From Phascolomyces articulosus (Eukaryota; Mucoromycota; Mucoromycetes; Mucorales; Lichtheimiaceae), in the NCBI GenBank assembly GCA_025677815.1, contig JAIXMP010000005.1:1364001-1428000 (forward strand): a stretch of DNA of 64,000 bases, read 5' to 3'. Below the pieces are notes generated by a model. That model was not told the DNA's origin and made no database searches. It worked only from the letters and a program-made list of their open reading frames with translations. Shown here one piece after another: positions 1 to 11,500 of this stretch (position 1 is its first letter; each line of letters starts with the position of its first letter). Made by a program: the position numbers and the translations under genes.

Positions 1-164
1 CTTGTAATTTGGTGAAGGAATTGACACCCCTAATATATTTTTTGTACTTCATCAACTTTTTTGTAACTCTTAATCGCATCCTTGAGAAATTGAAAGATTC
101 GCAATCGCGTTGATGAAGTACAAAAAATATATTAGGGGTGTCAATTCCTTCACCAAATTACAAG
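1..164. repeat. Perfect 56-bp inverted repeat with 52-bp spacer
   Basis: Bases 1-56 are the exact reverse complement of bases 109-164, separated by a spacer at 57-108. The left arm reaches the first base of the window, so the palindrome may extend further left. The right arm is part of an open frame (about 86-355, plus strand) that reads protein-like across the arm (EIERFAIALMKYKKYIRG...). This suggests that a piece of coding-like DNA was copied in inverted orientation. It may be a genuine inverted duplication or a fold-back artefact at a contig end; the sequence alone does not decide. Confidence 0.9.
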
Positions 165-540
165 TCAACATTGATCAACAAAAAAGTACCGGGGCAAAAA
201 CGACCAATTACATGTATCGAATCGTAGAATGTTTGAAACCATTGGAAGGTGCGGGCAATCATATGGATGGAGATACTGAAATAGTAGAAATCGAAATACG
301 GAATAAGGCTTTGGAAATGATAAATGTTGGCTACAGTGGAAATCAGAAAGTGTGAATTACAAATTATTTGCGTCAAGAGAAATTCATTTTGCGTTTCTCT
401 GCTTAAATCAGTGATTTTGATGAAAAATCTGCAAATAATATGGAAAAAACTTATATTTGCCAAGAATAACCGATGAGGATTTTGAAGATCCATAAGTTTT
501 ATCATCAGGAGAGGTTATATATGTAATGAACGCCATAATT
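86..540 (+). pseudogene. Unidentified coding remnant
   Basis: An open frame runs from just after a stop at 83-85 to a stop at 353-355. Its only ATG near the beginning is at 113, inside the right palindrome arm. Protein-like text continues in other frames to about 530 (for example FDEKSANNMEKTYICQE near 418-465), interrupted by stops. No family was recognised. The combination of a missing credible start, frame changes and overlap with a palindrome suggests a decayed gene or mobile-element fragment rather than an intact gene. Confidence 0.3.
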
Positions 541-1628
541 TTTTTTTACATTACCCTCATTCATATGTATATACACACCAAAACAAACATTTTGTATAAT
601 ACGCATACCTTGTTTTGTATATGCTTTATTCTCATCATAACTTTCTGAATAATATATATAGCCATCTCTGTATATATATTTCTGATTGTTATTCTTATAG
701 CCTTTCTTTTTCTTTTTATATTTTCATTACAGAAAATAAAATAACTAATGAATTATTAATAATAAATAAAACTTGAATCATCATTATTGGTGTACTTTGC
801 CACTTTTTTCTTTTTTGTAAGAATGCGCAAACTATTCCTATGAAAATTGTGGTGTAGCCACAGTAGTAGCATTCTATGCGTTGCTGTGGTGGTCTGAATT
901 ATTCACTGAGAACTGAGAGAAGGTGTATTATGGTAGGTTGCGTGCATGGCGTGAAGACGCATCATTGCTACTAGTGGACTCTTTAGGTTTTTTTTTTCTT
1001 TTTCCTTTATCTTTTGCTTATATTTGATGTCTGCAGTGCCTTCCCAATCCATGTAGTTTGAAAAAGTACAATCCTCTTGTCGGTAGTGGGAAAAAATGTT
1101 ATTGGTGTTGTTATGGTCTACCATAGTAACAAATATAAAATGAAAATATTCAAGAGCAAAAAAAAAAAAAGTGGCTCACATTGGTCCAAGTAGCTCAATT
1201 TAGAAAGTAAAGCTCATTTTCAAAATCATGGCTCGTTTTTATTTCGCATGGCCAAATTCAATTTCAAACACTGTAAACATCCCTTTAAGTAATTCATATC
1301 ATTACTTTTTTTTTTGGAATGCAATGGTTCCTGATTATTATATTATATTGAATGTTGGAAAATTACACTGATAAAACAAAAAATTATCTGCGGAACCAAA
1401 AAAGTGGTATTTCCTCCCCCCCCCAACTAATTTTTACATTCTTAAACGAGATGCAAGTGTTTTTTCCTCAAAATAATTAAGCACATGTCCTGTTATTAAT
1501 ATCTGCCAAGGGAAAAAGAATAAATACTGGGCATATGTCGATGAAAAACACGATAATTAAAAGACCACGTTTCTTTCTTCTAGATACAATAATGATACTA
1601 ATAGTAACAGATATAATTTTTATTATTA
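540..1628. other. Intergenic, with a degenerate 19-bp periodic array
   Basis: No convincing gene is visible. At 1171-1248 the core GCTC recurs at 1174, 1193, 1212 and 1231, exactly 19 bp apart, within a loosely conserved unit (consensus about RTGGCTCAYTTT), directly after a run of A. The rest is AT-rich DNA with A, T and C homopolymers (the C run is at about 1417-1426). Confidence 0.6.
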
Positions 1629-1907
1629 TTAAGCAGTGGCCACCTTTTCGCCACTTTCTTCCAACGACTTTATTCTAGTTTCTAATTCATTAATATGTTT
1701 TTCAGAATTGTCTCGGTATTCTTGATATTCCAAATGCTGCCATAATAATTGGTATGCCATGGTGGTTGCTGATGCCAATACAGTACATTTGACAAGTGGG
1801 GTACCATAACGATAATAGAAGGAACCACCACTTGCATTAGAAGACGAGGTTGAATAGCTACGAATGTTGACACTGGTCGTTTTCTTTACAATCGATCGAA
1901 GAAACAT
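1629..1907 (-). CDS. Small single-pass mitochondrial-type protein
   Basis: This is a 92-residue single-exon protein. The first about 28 residues are rich in Arg, Lys, Ser and Thr with no acidic residue, as in a mitochondrial presequence. Residues about 37-55 (LVKCTVLASATTMAYQLLW) form a hydrophobic segment able to span a membrane once. The C-terminal 35 residues are charged and heptad-like, probably a short coiled coil. The overall plan fits a small inner-membrane accessory protein. I do not recognise the family, so no reaction or complex is assigned. The ATG at 1907 is the first in frame and lies downstream of AT-rich DNA. It is transcribed in the same direction as the GATA-like gene to its right. 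Confidence 0.6.
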   Translation of the reverse strand: MFLRSIVKKTTSVNIRSYSTSSSNASGGSFYYRYGTPLVKCTVLASATTMAYQLLWQHLEYQEYRDNSEKHINELETRIKSLEESGEKVATA

Positions 1908-2439
1908 GTTATATCTAACATTTAAAAACTACGTATAAGTTTATTTTCCATTTATTTATTTTTTGACATTATAAGAATGGTACTCACAATTCTCGTGTTT
2001 TTAAAAAGTGTATGAGAATGAAAGGCCTTTATAACCAACGAAAAATAAATAAAATATGAGGCACGGCTTTTTAATTTTGTTTACATATTTAAAAAAATAA
2101 GAATAATAGAAAAAAAACATAATAATCATCAAGAACAGAAAACAAATATATATAACTATATACTAAGAGTGCATAAAATGTAATATGTAATAGTAATAAG
2201 GAAAGAATGGGAGCCAAAAATTAATAGATGTGTAATGTGTATATATTTCTATAATGAAAGGTTTCTAATGTACTAACAATAATAATAATAATAATAATAT
2301 TGGACTAATAGTAATAAGGGAGTAATAGAATGATAGTTTATAATAAGAATGATATATGATGAATGGATGATGTATAAAAAAACGAATGAATTGGTATATC
2401 TTGAATCATGTAATATATATGTGGATGGAGTTTCTTTGT
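1908..2439. other. Intergenic spacer
   Basis: This AT-rich spacer lies between two minus-strand genes. It contains an (AAT)n run at about 2278-2300. It should hold the promoter of the small mitochondrial gene on its left and the 3' untranslated region of the GATA-like gene on its right. No other feature was seen. Confidence 0.5.
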
Positions 2440-4278
2440 TTACTTATCGCAATTAAATATATATTGCGGTTGTCCATCATCCTGTCGATGATGAGGATGA
2501 TGGTGATAATACACAAAGACATTATTACTACTGGAACTGCTGTAAGCTTCTGTTGTTGCTGTTGTTGTTGATGCTGCAACTGGGGTTGTTACTGATGAGT
2601 TGTTAGCTACTACTGTTGTTGATGCTGCAACTGGGGTTGTTACTGATGAGTTGTTAGCTACTACTGTTGTTGGCGTCGGTGTTGACTTAGCAGCATATTG
2701 AAGATGAGTCTGCACTGGTGTTGTTTGACCATTGGAGGATACGGGAGAATCAATTGAAGTAACCAATTCGGGAGAAGAAGAATCAATAGGTTCTTCTATT
2801 GTAGGAGAAGGTAATGCAACAGAAGACCAATTTACAAGTGCCCTAACATCTACTTTTCGTTTTGCTGCCTTGACAAATAATTGAGGTGGCCGAACACGAC
2901 TATGTCGTAAATAATAACTTTTGCAAGTTTCACACCAATGACCCGTACCACACAAATTCCGATACCATTGGTGTGTATGCTGTATCCCGCAATTGGCACA
3001 GGATTTACGAATTTTTGTTGCTGGATTACCCACAGGTTGTTGGTGCTGTTGTTGCCTCTCTTGAAGATGGAAGGAAGGTTGCTCATACCAACCTGTTCTG
3101 CGAGAATAATGCGCCATGCTATTATTATCATTAGACACAGATTGGGAATGATGAAGGACATGTTGCTGTTGTTGACAAAACGTCGCAATTATTGATGATT
3201 GTGTATCCATGGAAGTAGCTGGATTTGCTGTTGCTGTACTGACATAAGAAAGCGATAAGGATGGAACAGAGGATCGAGTAGGCGATACTGAGAAGGACGA
3301 AGAAGATACCCGACAATTATGTCTACTTGCAATAATAAGGCGAAGCGGACGTGGGATACCGTGTTTGAGTTGATAACGATAACAGGCAACACATAATTTA
3401 CGACGCGAAGCAGGTTTGGTATTACAATTATGACAGACAGGTTTCGACTTTGGTGGACGGGGCGAATTAAGGATTTTCATCATGATCGAATACAAGCGAG
3501 GGTGATGTATACTACTATCCGGTCGCGGTAAACACGTTTGATCAAGTCCGGCCACGTCAAACAAAAAGTTGGTTAATTTGATTGCGGAACGTAACTTATC
3601 TATATCAACGGCATGCAAATTGAATCGAAACAAGGTGTTAATGACATGATTCAAACGATAAATATGATCCTCTTTGGCCAACATTTCGTTTTCAAGGAAT
3701 CGAACATCGGTACGACCAGGTGTTCCATTATGTTGTGTATATCGAAAAAGGTGAAGCAACCATGTAGGGAAGAGAATAAACGTGGGTGAAACAAGATTGT
3801 TTTTACTTTTTTCAGGTCTGAAAAATACGGCCAAGAGACGCATATGTTGACTTAATTCGACTGTGCGAATGGGCCGTGATGCTTTTCCCATTCCAATATG
3901 ACATCGAAAGGATCCATTCATATGACGACCAATGACTTTAATATGGATTGATGTTTCTTTCATGTATGGGTTGGTGTTGTTGTTGGAAGATGGAGTAGAT
4001 ATATCATCAAGCAAAGCATCTGTTAACTTGCTGCTACCGTCAGGTGCTCGAAGTTGAAATCCACAACTGCCAAGATTACTGTTCCATATTGACATGAGTT
4101 CGCTGTCGTTTATTGTGGCAGTGGGTGATGATGCTGACGAAGAAGAGGATGATGATGATGCTGATGGAGAAGAAGGTGATGAATCGTAGGTAGTAGCATG
4201 ACAGCTTTGATTCAAAGAAGATGAAGTCAAGCTTAAAAGATCTTTGGGTTGAGATACAAGTAGATCTGCAATATCCAT
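2440..4278 (-). CDS. GATA-like transcription regulator with two zinc fingers
   Basis: This is a 612-residue single-exon protein. A Ser-rich N-terminus is followed by a conserved-looking globular part at about residues 110-260. Then comes a first zinc-binding motif starting at Cys282 (CHNC, ten residues, CVAC; C-X2-C-X10-C-X2-C) and a second at Cys427 (CANC, eighteen residues, CETC; C-X2-C-X18-C-X2-C). Basic and proline-containing tails follow each motif (YQLKHGIPRP; YYLRHSRVRPPQ). The second spacing matches GATA-type fingers; the first is a shortened version. Between and after the fingers the protein is low complexity (Gln, His, Ser, Thr). A nuclear DNA-binding role is inferred from the fingers. 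The C-terminal tail carries a 17-residue tandem duplication. The target genes cannot be told from sequence. A CCAAT-like box lies at about 4369-4376 upstream. Confidence 0.75.
   Translation of the reverse strand: MDIADLLVSQPKDLLSLTSSSLNQSCHATTYDSSPSSPSASSSSSSSSASSPTATINDSELMSIWNSNLGSCGFQLRAPDGSSKLTDALLDDISTPSSNNNTNPYMKETSIHIKVIGRHMNGSFRCHIGMGKASRPIRTVELSQHMRLLAVFFRPEKSKNNLVSPTFILFPTWLLHLFRYTQHNGTPGRTDVRFLENEMLAKEDHIYRLNHVINTLFRFNLHAVDIDKLRSAIKLTNFLFDVAGLDQTCLPRPDSSIHHPRLYSIMMKILNSPRPPKSKPVCHNCNTKPASRRKLCVACYRYQLKHGIPRPLRLIIASRHNCRVSSSSFSVSPTRSSVPSLSLSYVSTATANPATSMDTQSSIIATFCQQQQHVLHHSQSVSNDNNSMAHYSRRTGWYEQPSFHLQERQQQHQQPVGNPATKIRKSCANCGIQHTHQWYRNLCGTGHWCETCKSYYLRHSRVRPPQLFVKAAKRKVDVRALVNWSSVALPSPTIEEPIDSSSPELVTSIDSPVSSNGQTTPVQTHLQYAAKSTPTPTTVVANNSSVTTPVAASTTVVANNSSVTTPVAASTTTATTEAYSSSSSNNVFVYYHHHPHHRQDDGQPQYIFNCDK
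2564..2665 (-). repeat. Two tandem copies of a 51-bp coding repeat
   Basis: Bases 2564-2614 and 2615-2665 are identical 51-bp units inside the 3' part of the GATA-like gene. They encode a doubled 17-residue block containing VVANNSSVTTPVAAST. The unit length keeps frame, and the lack of differences points to a recent duplication. Confidence 0.9.
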
Positions 4279-7200
4279 TTATTAATGGTAAGAAATTAAA
4301 AAAAATGGGTTTTGTCGGCTGACATGTTGGAATGCTAAGGGGGTGCCTCTTTATATATCTTTTTTTTTACCCAATCATTAAGTACATACCTCCTATTTCA
4401 ATGCGGCGCCTTAAGCTTGTAGATATTGCTACGTTTATAAAAATATTTATAAAGTGCAAAGGGAGAAAATACAATGTATTTATTACTATGTATATATTAT
4501 AATTACATATTAAGTGTATGAGTATATATAAGTGTGTGTTTTAACAATATGAACTATAGTTTATAAAAAATAAGATTTTCAAATAAGGTAATAGGGTTCC
4601 CTCTTGTTTCTCTTATTTTTCTTTAAAGTATAATATATTATCTTATGGTTAGATATATATATATATATCATGGACCCTGATGAAACCAAAGTACACAATG
4701 AATTTTAGCTTTTTTAGTTCATAATAGAAAGAAAATTGGGTATAAATCCCGGTATTCTCGGATGAAAACTAAAAGTATATTTCTTTATCCCTTTTTTTTG
4801 TTGTTGTAATAAAGTACATATAAACTCTATAAGCATTTTTCTCGGCTTTGTACCCGATTCAGCAGTTTTGTACGTTTTATGTATATGTGTGTTTCTTAAT
4901 TCCATAGAGTAATAATTACAATAACAAATTATTATTGTTATTTTACCCCCGTGAAAAAAACTCGTTAAGGTTTATAACGGGTTCTCGACATATTATCGCC
5001 CGTTTTTTTTTTTGACTTTTACACTCTTTGTCACTAAACGACTCGTGTTGCCGTTGATTTTCGCATGGATAAAAATTTTCTCCTTACATAAACCATTTCA
5101 TATTTTGCTAAATGTCTTTTTTGTGCAGGATTTTCTACAACTCCCGACCATTTCACTCATGAGGGTTTCTCTTTTTTTTTCCTAAAGTCATCCCCTTGAG
5201 ATGATATGCTCTTTTGTTTTCCTTTTCCTTTTAACAATACAAAAAAGGTTGTCCGGGTTTCAGGAACAAAAAAAATCTAGCTCGTTGGCAAAAAAAATGC
5301 CTTTTTATCAGTTTTAGGATATAATTCGTTCTTTTATTACAAAAAGGATCTATTTGATCTGTCAAACAAATTATAATGACTATTAGAGTGTTATACTACG
5401 GTATAAACATATAAATATTCTTGATTACTAAATAAGTAGAATAGTCCATACTTTAATATACATATATTGCTAATGTTACAAAAATAGTGGTCACTCAAAG
5501 TAATAATAATTAATTATAATCAAATGTTTCTGATCTACTTATTAATGATGACAACGTTATATAAAGGAATATTCATAAATGTACGTGCTTTATCTCTAAA
5601 CCATCATCTTTCTTGATTTCGATCGTCATTGTAATTTGCATACTAGTGATTAAATGAACTAATCATTCATTGAATACAATATGTATTATGATAATCGATC
5701 TTTACCATTTCGTTGATTATGCAGGGGTAGAGAGACTTGTCTTCCTTAAGCTTTAAATCGGATCACGTTGAAAAATGAAACACAATAACAATAAAGTATC
5801 TATATTACATTTTTATTTTTAATAATTGTCTGGATTATATAATTTTTATATATCATGTTATAGATGCAAAATATTTACTTGTATCATTCTTTCCTGATTG
5901 TCAGATATGTTTTAATTTTATTTTTTCGGTGTCGATAGTATATATGAATAAGACAAAAGTGAAAAAAATAGGAGGTTATATATATCAAGGATGATAATAA
6001 TAATACAACCCCACAGATAAATTACAAAATATAGTAACCCATTGTACAAATATTGGCAAAATCTGGCGTTTTGTTCATTTTATTTTTGCAGATCACTGAT
6101 ATTTTTTACTCTCCCATGGAAGAAAGGATGAAAAAGAGAAGGTTACCCTTAAGGAGCTAAAGGAGAGAACGAAGGAAAAGGAATGAGCGAAAAACAGAGG
6201 AACTGACTATTATTAGTTAATCAATCATGATGGATTTAGGTACCCAAAGCCCATCAGCGCATCAAAGTTAAGACACCCACCAAAAAAACAAAATGGACAT
6301 GTTGCATAGCATGTAGGAGTATGTTTTTTATTAGGGCTTAAATAAACATTGCCAAGTAAGATAAATGGTTGGTCGATTAGCCCTGCATGATGCATACCGA
6401 TTAATTATCGTTGGGGTAAAAAAAATATTTGTTAGATAATAATCACATTATTGATGCTACTGCTGTTTCAAACTATATCTATATTTAATAAGCATATTAT
6501 GTATCACTAGAGAGGGATGCGCGTCAGTATAGCCAATTATGCATCATTGTTTGCTGTTACAATACTAACCTAAGAAGAACAAACACCGAGCGATCACTTG
6601 TAGTGGATCTGAACTTCATTTACTGCCGTGTTATTCTAGTTTATTATATCTTTCCTTGATAATGATGATGATCGTACTGATAACACGCCATCATTGTAAC
6701 AAACATGGTAGACTTTAAGTTTGGTACGTATCTAATATCATATTACGTTCTAAAATTCTGATTTTATTATTATGCAATGTCATAAATAAGAAGGTCTGCC
6801 ACCGCGTATGATGGATGGTGGATTACACTGATGTTGTTGGGCAAAAGTCATATAACTTTACTACTTACAAAAAATAAGTTATATAATAGTACAGAGGCTA
6901 ATAACATACTATATCATATTATTACTGTCAAATATATTATATTGCACACGTGTTTAGAATTTGATAAATTAAGAATTCAAAGGAGCCAATTTTCTCTCTG
7001 TCATGATGATATACCAGTTACGTAATATGGAGTATATAGGGTTGCCCATAATAAAATAAGCTATATAGTCACATAAATGCAATGAAAAATCCATTGTCTA
7101 TATGTATACTAATAAAAGAGAAGAGAGAGAGAGAGAGAGAGAGAAAGCGAACGAAAAGGAAACAGGAGTGTTCATGCAAGCACATAGAGGAGCAAGAAAA

Positions 7201-7904
7201 AAATTCATTATTAGACTCCCCCTTTTCTCACTACTCCTCTTTTTTTTTTTAACTGCGTAGTAGTATCTATCACTACAGAGTAGCGGTACTTTCAATAATC
7301 AGAAAAAAGCTTGTATATGCCCCAAGTGTTGCTTAATCTTCCTAATTCATTGTTAAGGGTTGCGCATGTACATATAACCAACACGTTCTTCAGGGATGTC
7401 ATTTTCTTTGTAAGAGGGTATCGCAGTAGTAATAGTTTGATTATTGCCTATATATATATATATAATCAGTTTTTATTCATATTCTTCATTGCACCAATAA
7501 CTGCTACTAATATGAGTCGTGGTGTTGATTTTGTGATTTATACTTTGCTTTCAACAACACCTAATTATTCCTGTCTAGGTATTAACTCTTCTGTTTGTTC
7601 TTTTTTAATTTTCCTCCTTCCTCCTTATTAACAGCAGAAACATAGTAATAGCGGCGACAAGTTCCGTAGTGTTACTGCCTCAATTGCATCCTATTCTGTC
7701 TAACCTCCGGTATACTGATATAGATCCCAAAAGTAGAAAAAAATTCTAACCAGATCAGAAAAAAATTATACTCCTTATAACACGCTTTTTACAACGCATG
7801 TGGTTATAGTATGCTGATATTTGTATGAAATAACATTAATTCTACTCTATGAAAATTAATACGTAGCTTCTTTTCTGTCACAAAATTAGATATACTATTA
7901 CTTA
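4279..7904. other. Gene-poor region, left half
   Basis: There is no convincing protein-coding gene. Open frames here are short, start inside AT-rich sequence and read as low-complexity text, for example the 63-codon frame on the minus strand at 4714-4905. The promoter of the GATA-like gene is at 4279-4450. A (GA)n tract lies at about 7122-7145. I saw no tRNA cloverleaf with both A and B boxes. Confidence 0.5.
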
Positions 7905-8072
7905 CAATGGACCCCCGTCATTTGTATGCTATGAATTTCAACAAAAAACAACGTTAAAAATGAAGTTTTGCATAGTTTGAGAGTAGATAAGCAGTGAATC
8001 TCAGATATAAAAATAAGTTCGCAAAAACTTAAAGAATGCATCCATCGGCGATGCAAAAAGCGAGGTTTACTG
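7905..8072. mobile_element. MITE-like element, degenerate copy (168 bp)
   Basis: The left end reads CAATGGACCCCCG and the right end, on the other strand, reads CAGTAAACCTCGCTTTTTGC. Each end is preceded by TA (7903-7904 and 8073-8074), as expected for TA target duplications of Tc1/mariner/pogo-type elements. There is no coding capacity. The right terminus closely matches the right terminus of the element at 46769-46911 (CCTCGC-T/G-TTTTGCA), which ties the two together. The two ends of this copy match each other only partly, so it is an old copy. Confidence 0.55.
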
Positions 8073-8436
8073 TATATGAAAAAGAAATCGATGAAAAAAA
8101 AATAGTATCTTTTGTGTGTTTATGCATACATTTCCGTGATTTACATTACAATACAATCTCTAAAATTAAACAGCATCCATAATGTTGGATTTAATGGTTG
8201 TTATGGAATTAATAAAACATACCTCCATTACTATGTGTTTTTTCCAGTTAGGAATGCGCAGGATACCAAATCGATCTTCCAAAAAAAGTTCTCCTTCTTA
8301 CTTAAGGGCTCTTTATACAATTTTATCCAGTTTGAATCAGCATTTTTTGCTTATTACATTGTATCAAAGTATAAGAGGGCATGATATTATTCCATTCTGA
8401 TATTTAGAATTTTTTTTATTGTAGTATTATTACATA

Positions 8437-8591
8437 CAGTAGCCCCCCACTTTTTGGAGACGCGCTTTTTCTAAAAAAAAAAACCTGCAAAGAATGAGGA
8501 TATGCAAAATTCGGATGCGATTTATTATGTTATTCTGAGCAAAAAGCGAGGGTCTGCGAAATACGGGGCTGCAAAATGTGGGGACCCACTG
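8437..8591. mobile_element. MITE-like element, best-preserved copy (155 bp)
   Basis: Terminal inverted repeats start CAGTAGCCCCCCACTTTTTG (left) and CAGTGGGTCCCCACATTTTG (right, other strand), matching at 16 of 20 positions. TA dinucleotides flank the element at 8435-8436 and 8592-8593. It is GC-richer than its surroundings and has no reading frame. A subterminal ACCCTCGCTTTTTGC motif repeats the terminus of the related copies. Size, termini and TA flanks fit a non-autonomous Tc1/mariner/pogo-type element that needs a transposase from elsewhere. Confidence 0.7.
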
Positions 8592-11500
8592 TATATAGTA
8601 ATATCACCACCCGCTTATTTTTTTTTTACTTCGAACTGACATTTAGAGAATAAAAAAGTTAAAGTATAAATAATATATTACTTGTAGTTCACCCTGCTCA
8701 TAATAATGGAATAAAGAAGATATTGTCGTTATTGAGGAGCAAAAGAAGTTCTCCTTTTCAAAAAAAATACCTCCACAAGAATTTTGCACTGAAGGATCTG
8801 GTATATACATATACTGACACAACCACCAGAACACAAATAGAAAAAAGAAGAATAAAAAACTATATAATAATAATAGATCACTGATGACTGTTCAAGGAAG
8901 TTTTTTTCCCAAAAGTAAATAGTGTTTGGTAATAATGATGCTATGCCACGATATAACAACAACTCCTGGTTAGATTGGAAATGATATTAACACTAATTTT
9001 ATATTCTTCTGGTCACTGTTTTGATGCTTATATGATAAAATATAAAGCGGAAGATTCTACTATCATCACATCAAAATAATATCATTCACCCCCCTCAACA
9101 TTAATTATATCCCTTCTCCTCGTTCTTCCTTTCTCGAGTCTGTGTCTTTTGTTATTGTCGATTCACGTTCGTTGACGGAGCATATATATATAATATGATT
9201 ACGAGAAAAAAAAAAATTAAAAGGCAATGGAAGGCAGAAGTTATTTGGTTTGCCACAAAACATAGCAAAATTATGTACAAGCTATTGCCTAAATGTCCAA
9301 TATAAGCAGGATAGTAGCATATCTTTCTTAAGGAAGGGAATAAAGATATGGAATATATATATATATATGCCGTGCGATATACAAGGGTCTATTGTATCAG
9401 CACATAATAAACACATTTTTCTTACAAGAACAACAATTTTACAGCCATTTCCTTCGTTTCAGCAACTGGAAGCTACTGAATGATTTCATGTATTGCGAAC
9501 CAAATTCTCAGCGATGATGATCGTTTCTCCCCAGACATGGCAACTTTTTGCTTGGAAAAAAAAAGTTCAAAAATATGCAAATATTAAGATATTCATTTTG
9601 CAGCTGGGTAGAACATTCATTGAATATTTTAAAAAAAATTATACGTACATTCAAAATTTTCAATGGTTGGATGAGTACAACATACTACTATTAGCTATGC
9701 TATAGAGGATAGATATAGCTTGGTAATATACATATTGTCGCGTTAGTAGTAAACCCATATCTGAAACTGTTAACGCTACGCCTTCAAAATCCTTTTACAG
9801 GTTTATAAAGTCGTATCAAACGTATATAAATAATAATCTAACTACTATGCTGGCCAATTCAGTCTCCCGCATTAATAAAAATAAATTTTATAATAATAAT
9901 AATATTTTTTTTGCAAATCTGATTGACCCTGGCAGTTAGTGCTTGATGATTAATAAGTAACTCGGCATTATTACAATCATTACAAACAAAATAAGAATCA
10001 TAGTAGTATCTGATAAACAGAGCGACTGTCGGGTTTGTCTATTAGTATAAAGTAAGACGCGGGGGTTTTCGATTGAACACTACAACATGAAACACATTTC
10101 TTATATATTATATATTCTGAAATTTTCTTCTTGGCGCAAGTGTGCGCAACCATGTCCATTCATTTGGCATGTCAAGAATAATAAGACTAGATTTCATAGA
10201 TGTATCCCCGATAAGGCTCTTTTTTTCAAAAGGATGGTCCATTTGTATTGTTTGGTTCAACGGTGGATGCTCGTATTTGTTAGATGGGTGATGAACACAA
10301 TCGATCAATCAATAAACACCATAAATTATTATTGAGTATATTGCTCTGGAATCCACTGTTTTTTTGTGTAATGTGATACGGTTTTTTGACATGACCATTG
10401 ATGTCATAAGCACGAAATAATTTTTTTTGTAAACTTTGCTACTTCTTTCCAAGGAAGAAGCAAGAAAAATGTATATATAGCAACAATACCATCCGATTCT
10501 ATTTAAATCGTGTTCTATTACAATGATCAACTTCATTTCTTTTTATTGATATTTACCACCTTCATCTAAGAAATAAAATTTTTGGAAATCCAAGCATGCT
10601 CCGAGTTCGAGAAAATTTATTGTTGATAAAATCATTTATAAAATGAAACCTTGAAATCAATCAATAACTCCTTATTAATGTGGGACATAATATATTGAAC
10701 ATAAATCTCCTAATAACTACAAAAAAAAGATGATTTACACATCAACAAACACCGCTTCTTATGATTCATTCTATATTTCATTTATTTTTGGAATAAGTTG
10801 AAAAAAGAGAGCATGAAGCTATTGTTATTATATCGCTGTTCTTGATGGAAAAAGAATTATATATAGTAAAAATGATTTTAGTATGATTTGTATAATATAA
10901 ATATAAGAATAGATCCATGCATTTTTTTATCACTATAAAAGTCAAATTTTCACTTTAATTCCTTTTCGGAATGCGATCACAGGTTATAAAAAATAGGTCT
11001 AAAAAGACTCATCTACCACCAACATGGTTGTCAAATTATTGGATGATGTGTCGCAAAAATATTATAAACAACACTAAGCCAAAAACAACCAACAGGGCGT
11101 GAACGATGATTTCATGACCAACAAATAACAAAATATAGAATGATTTCCATGATTCATATAAATATTTACTTCAAGAAGGAGATAATGGATTGCAGTTTTA
11201 TTTGGTGTTTTTGTGGCTCTTCTTCGTTAAACAATAGGAAAGGAGAAATCCGAACTTCCGAAGATCAACAAACACCAACAACAAAGAACAAAGAACAAAA
11301 AAAAAATGGCTGTCCCGTTCTTCCGATGATAGGTTTTTTGCACAACATCAACGATGATGACGATCCATTATATTTTTTTCTACCTTTTTTATTACTTATC
11401 CCAATGGAAAATCAACTAAAAATAGCTAATATACCTTCGAATTATGTGTGTCGTCAACAGTGTTCCCTCTCCTTCTTTCAAGAACAACTCCTCTTCTAGT

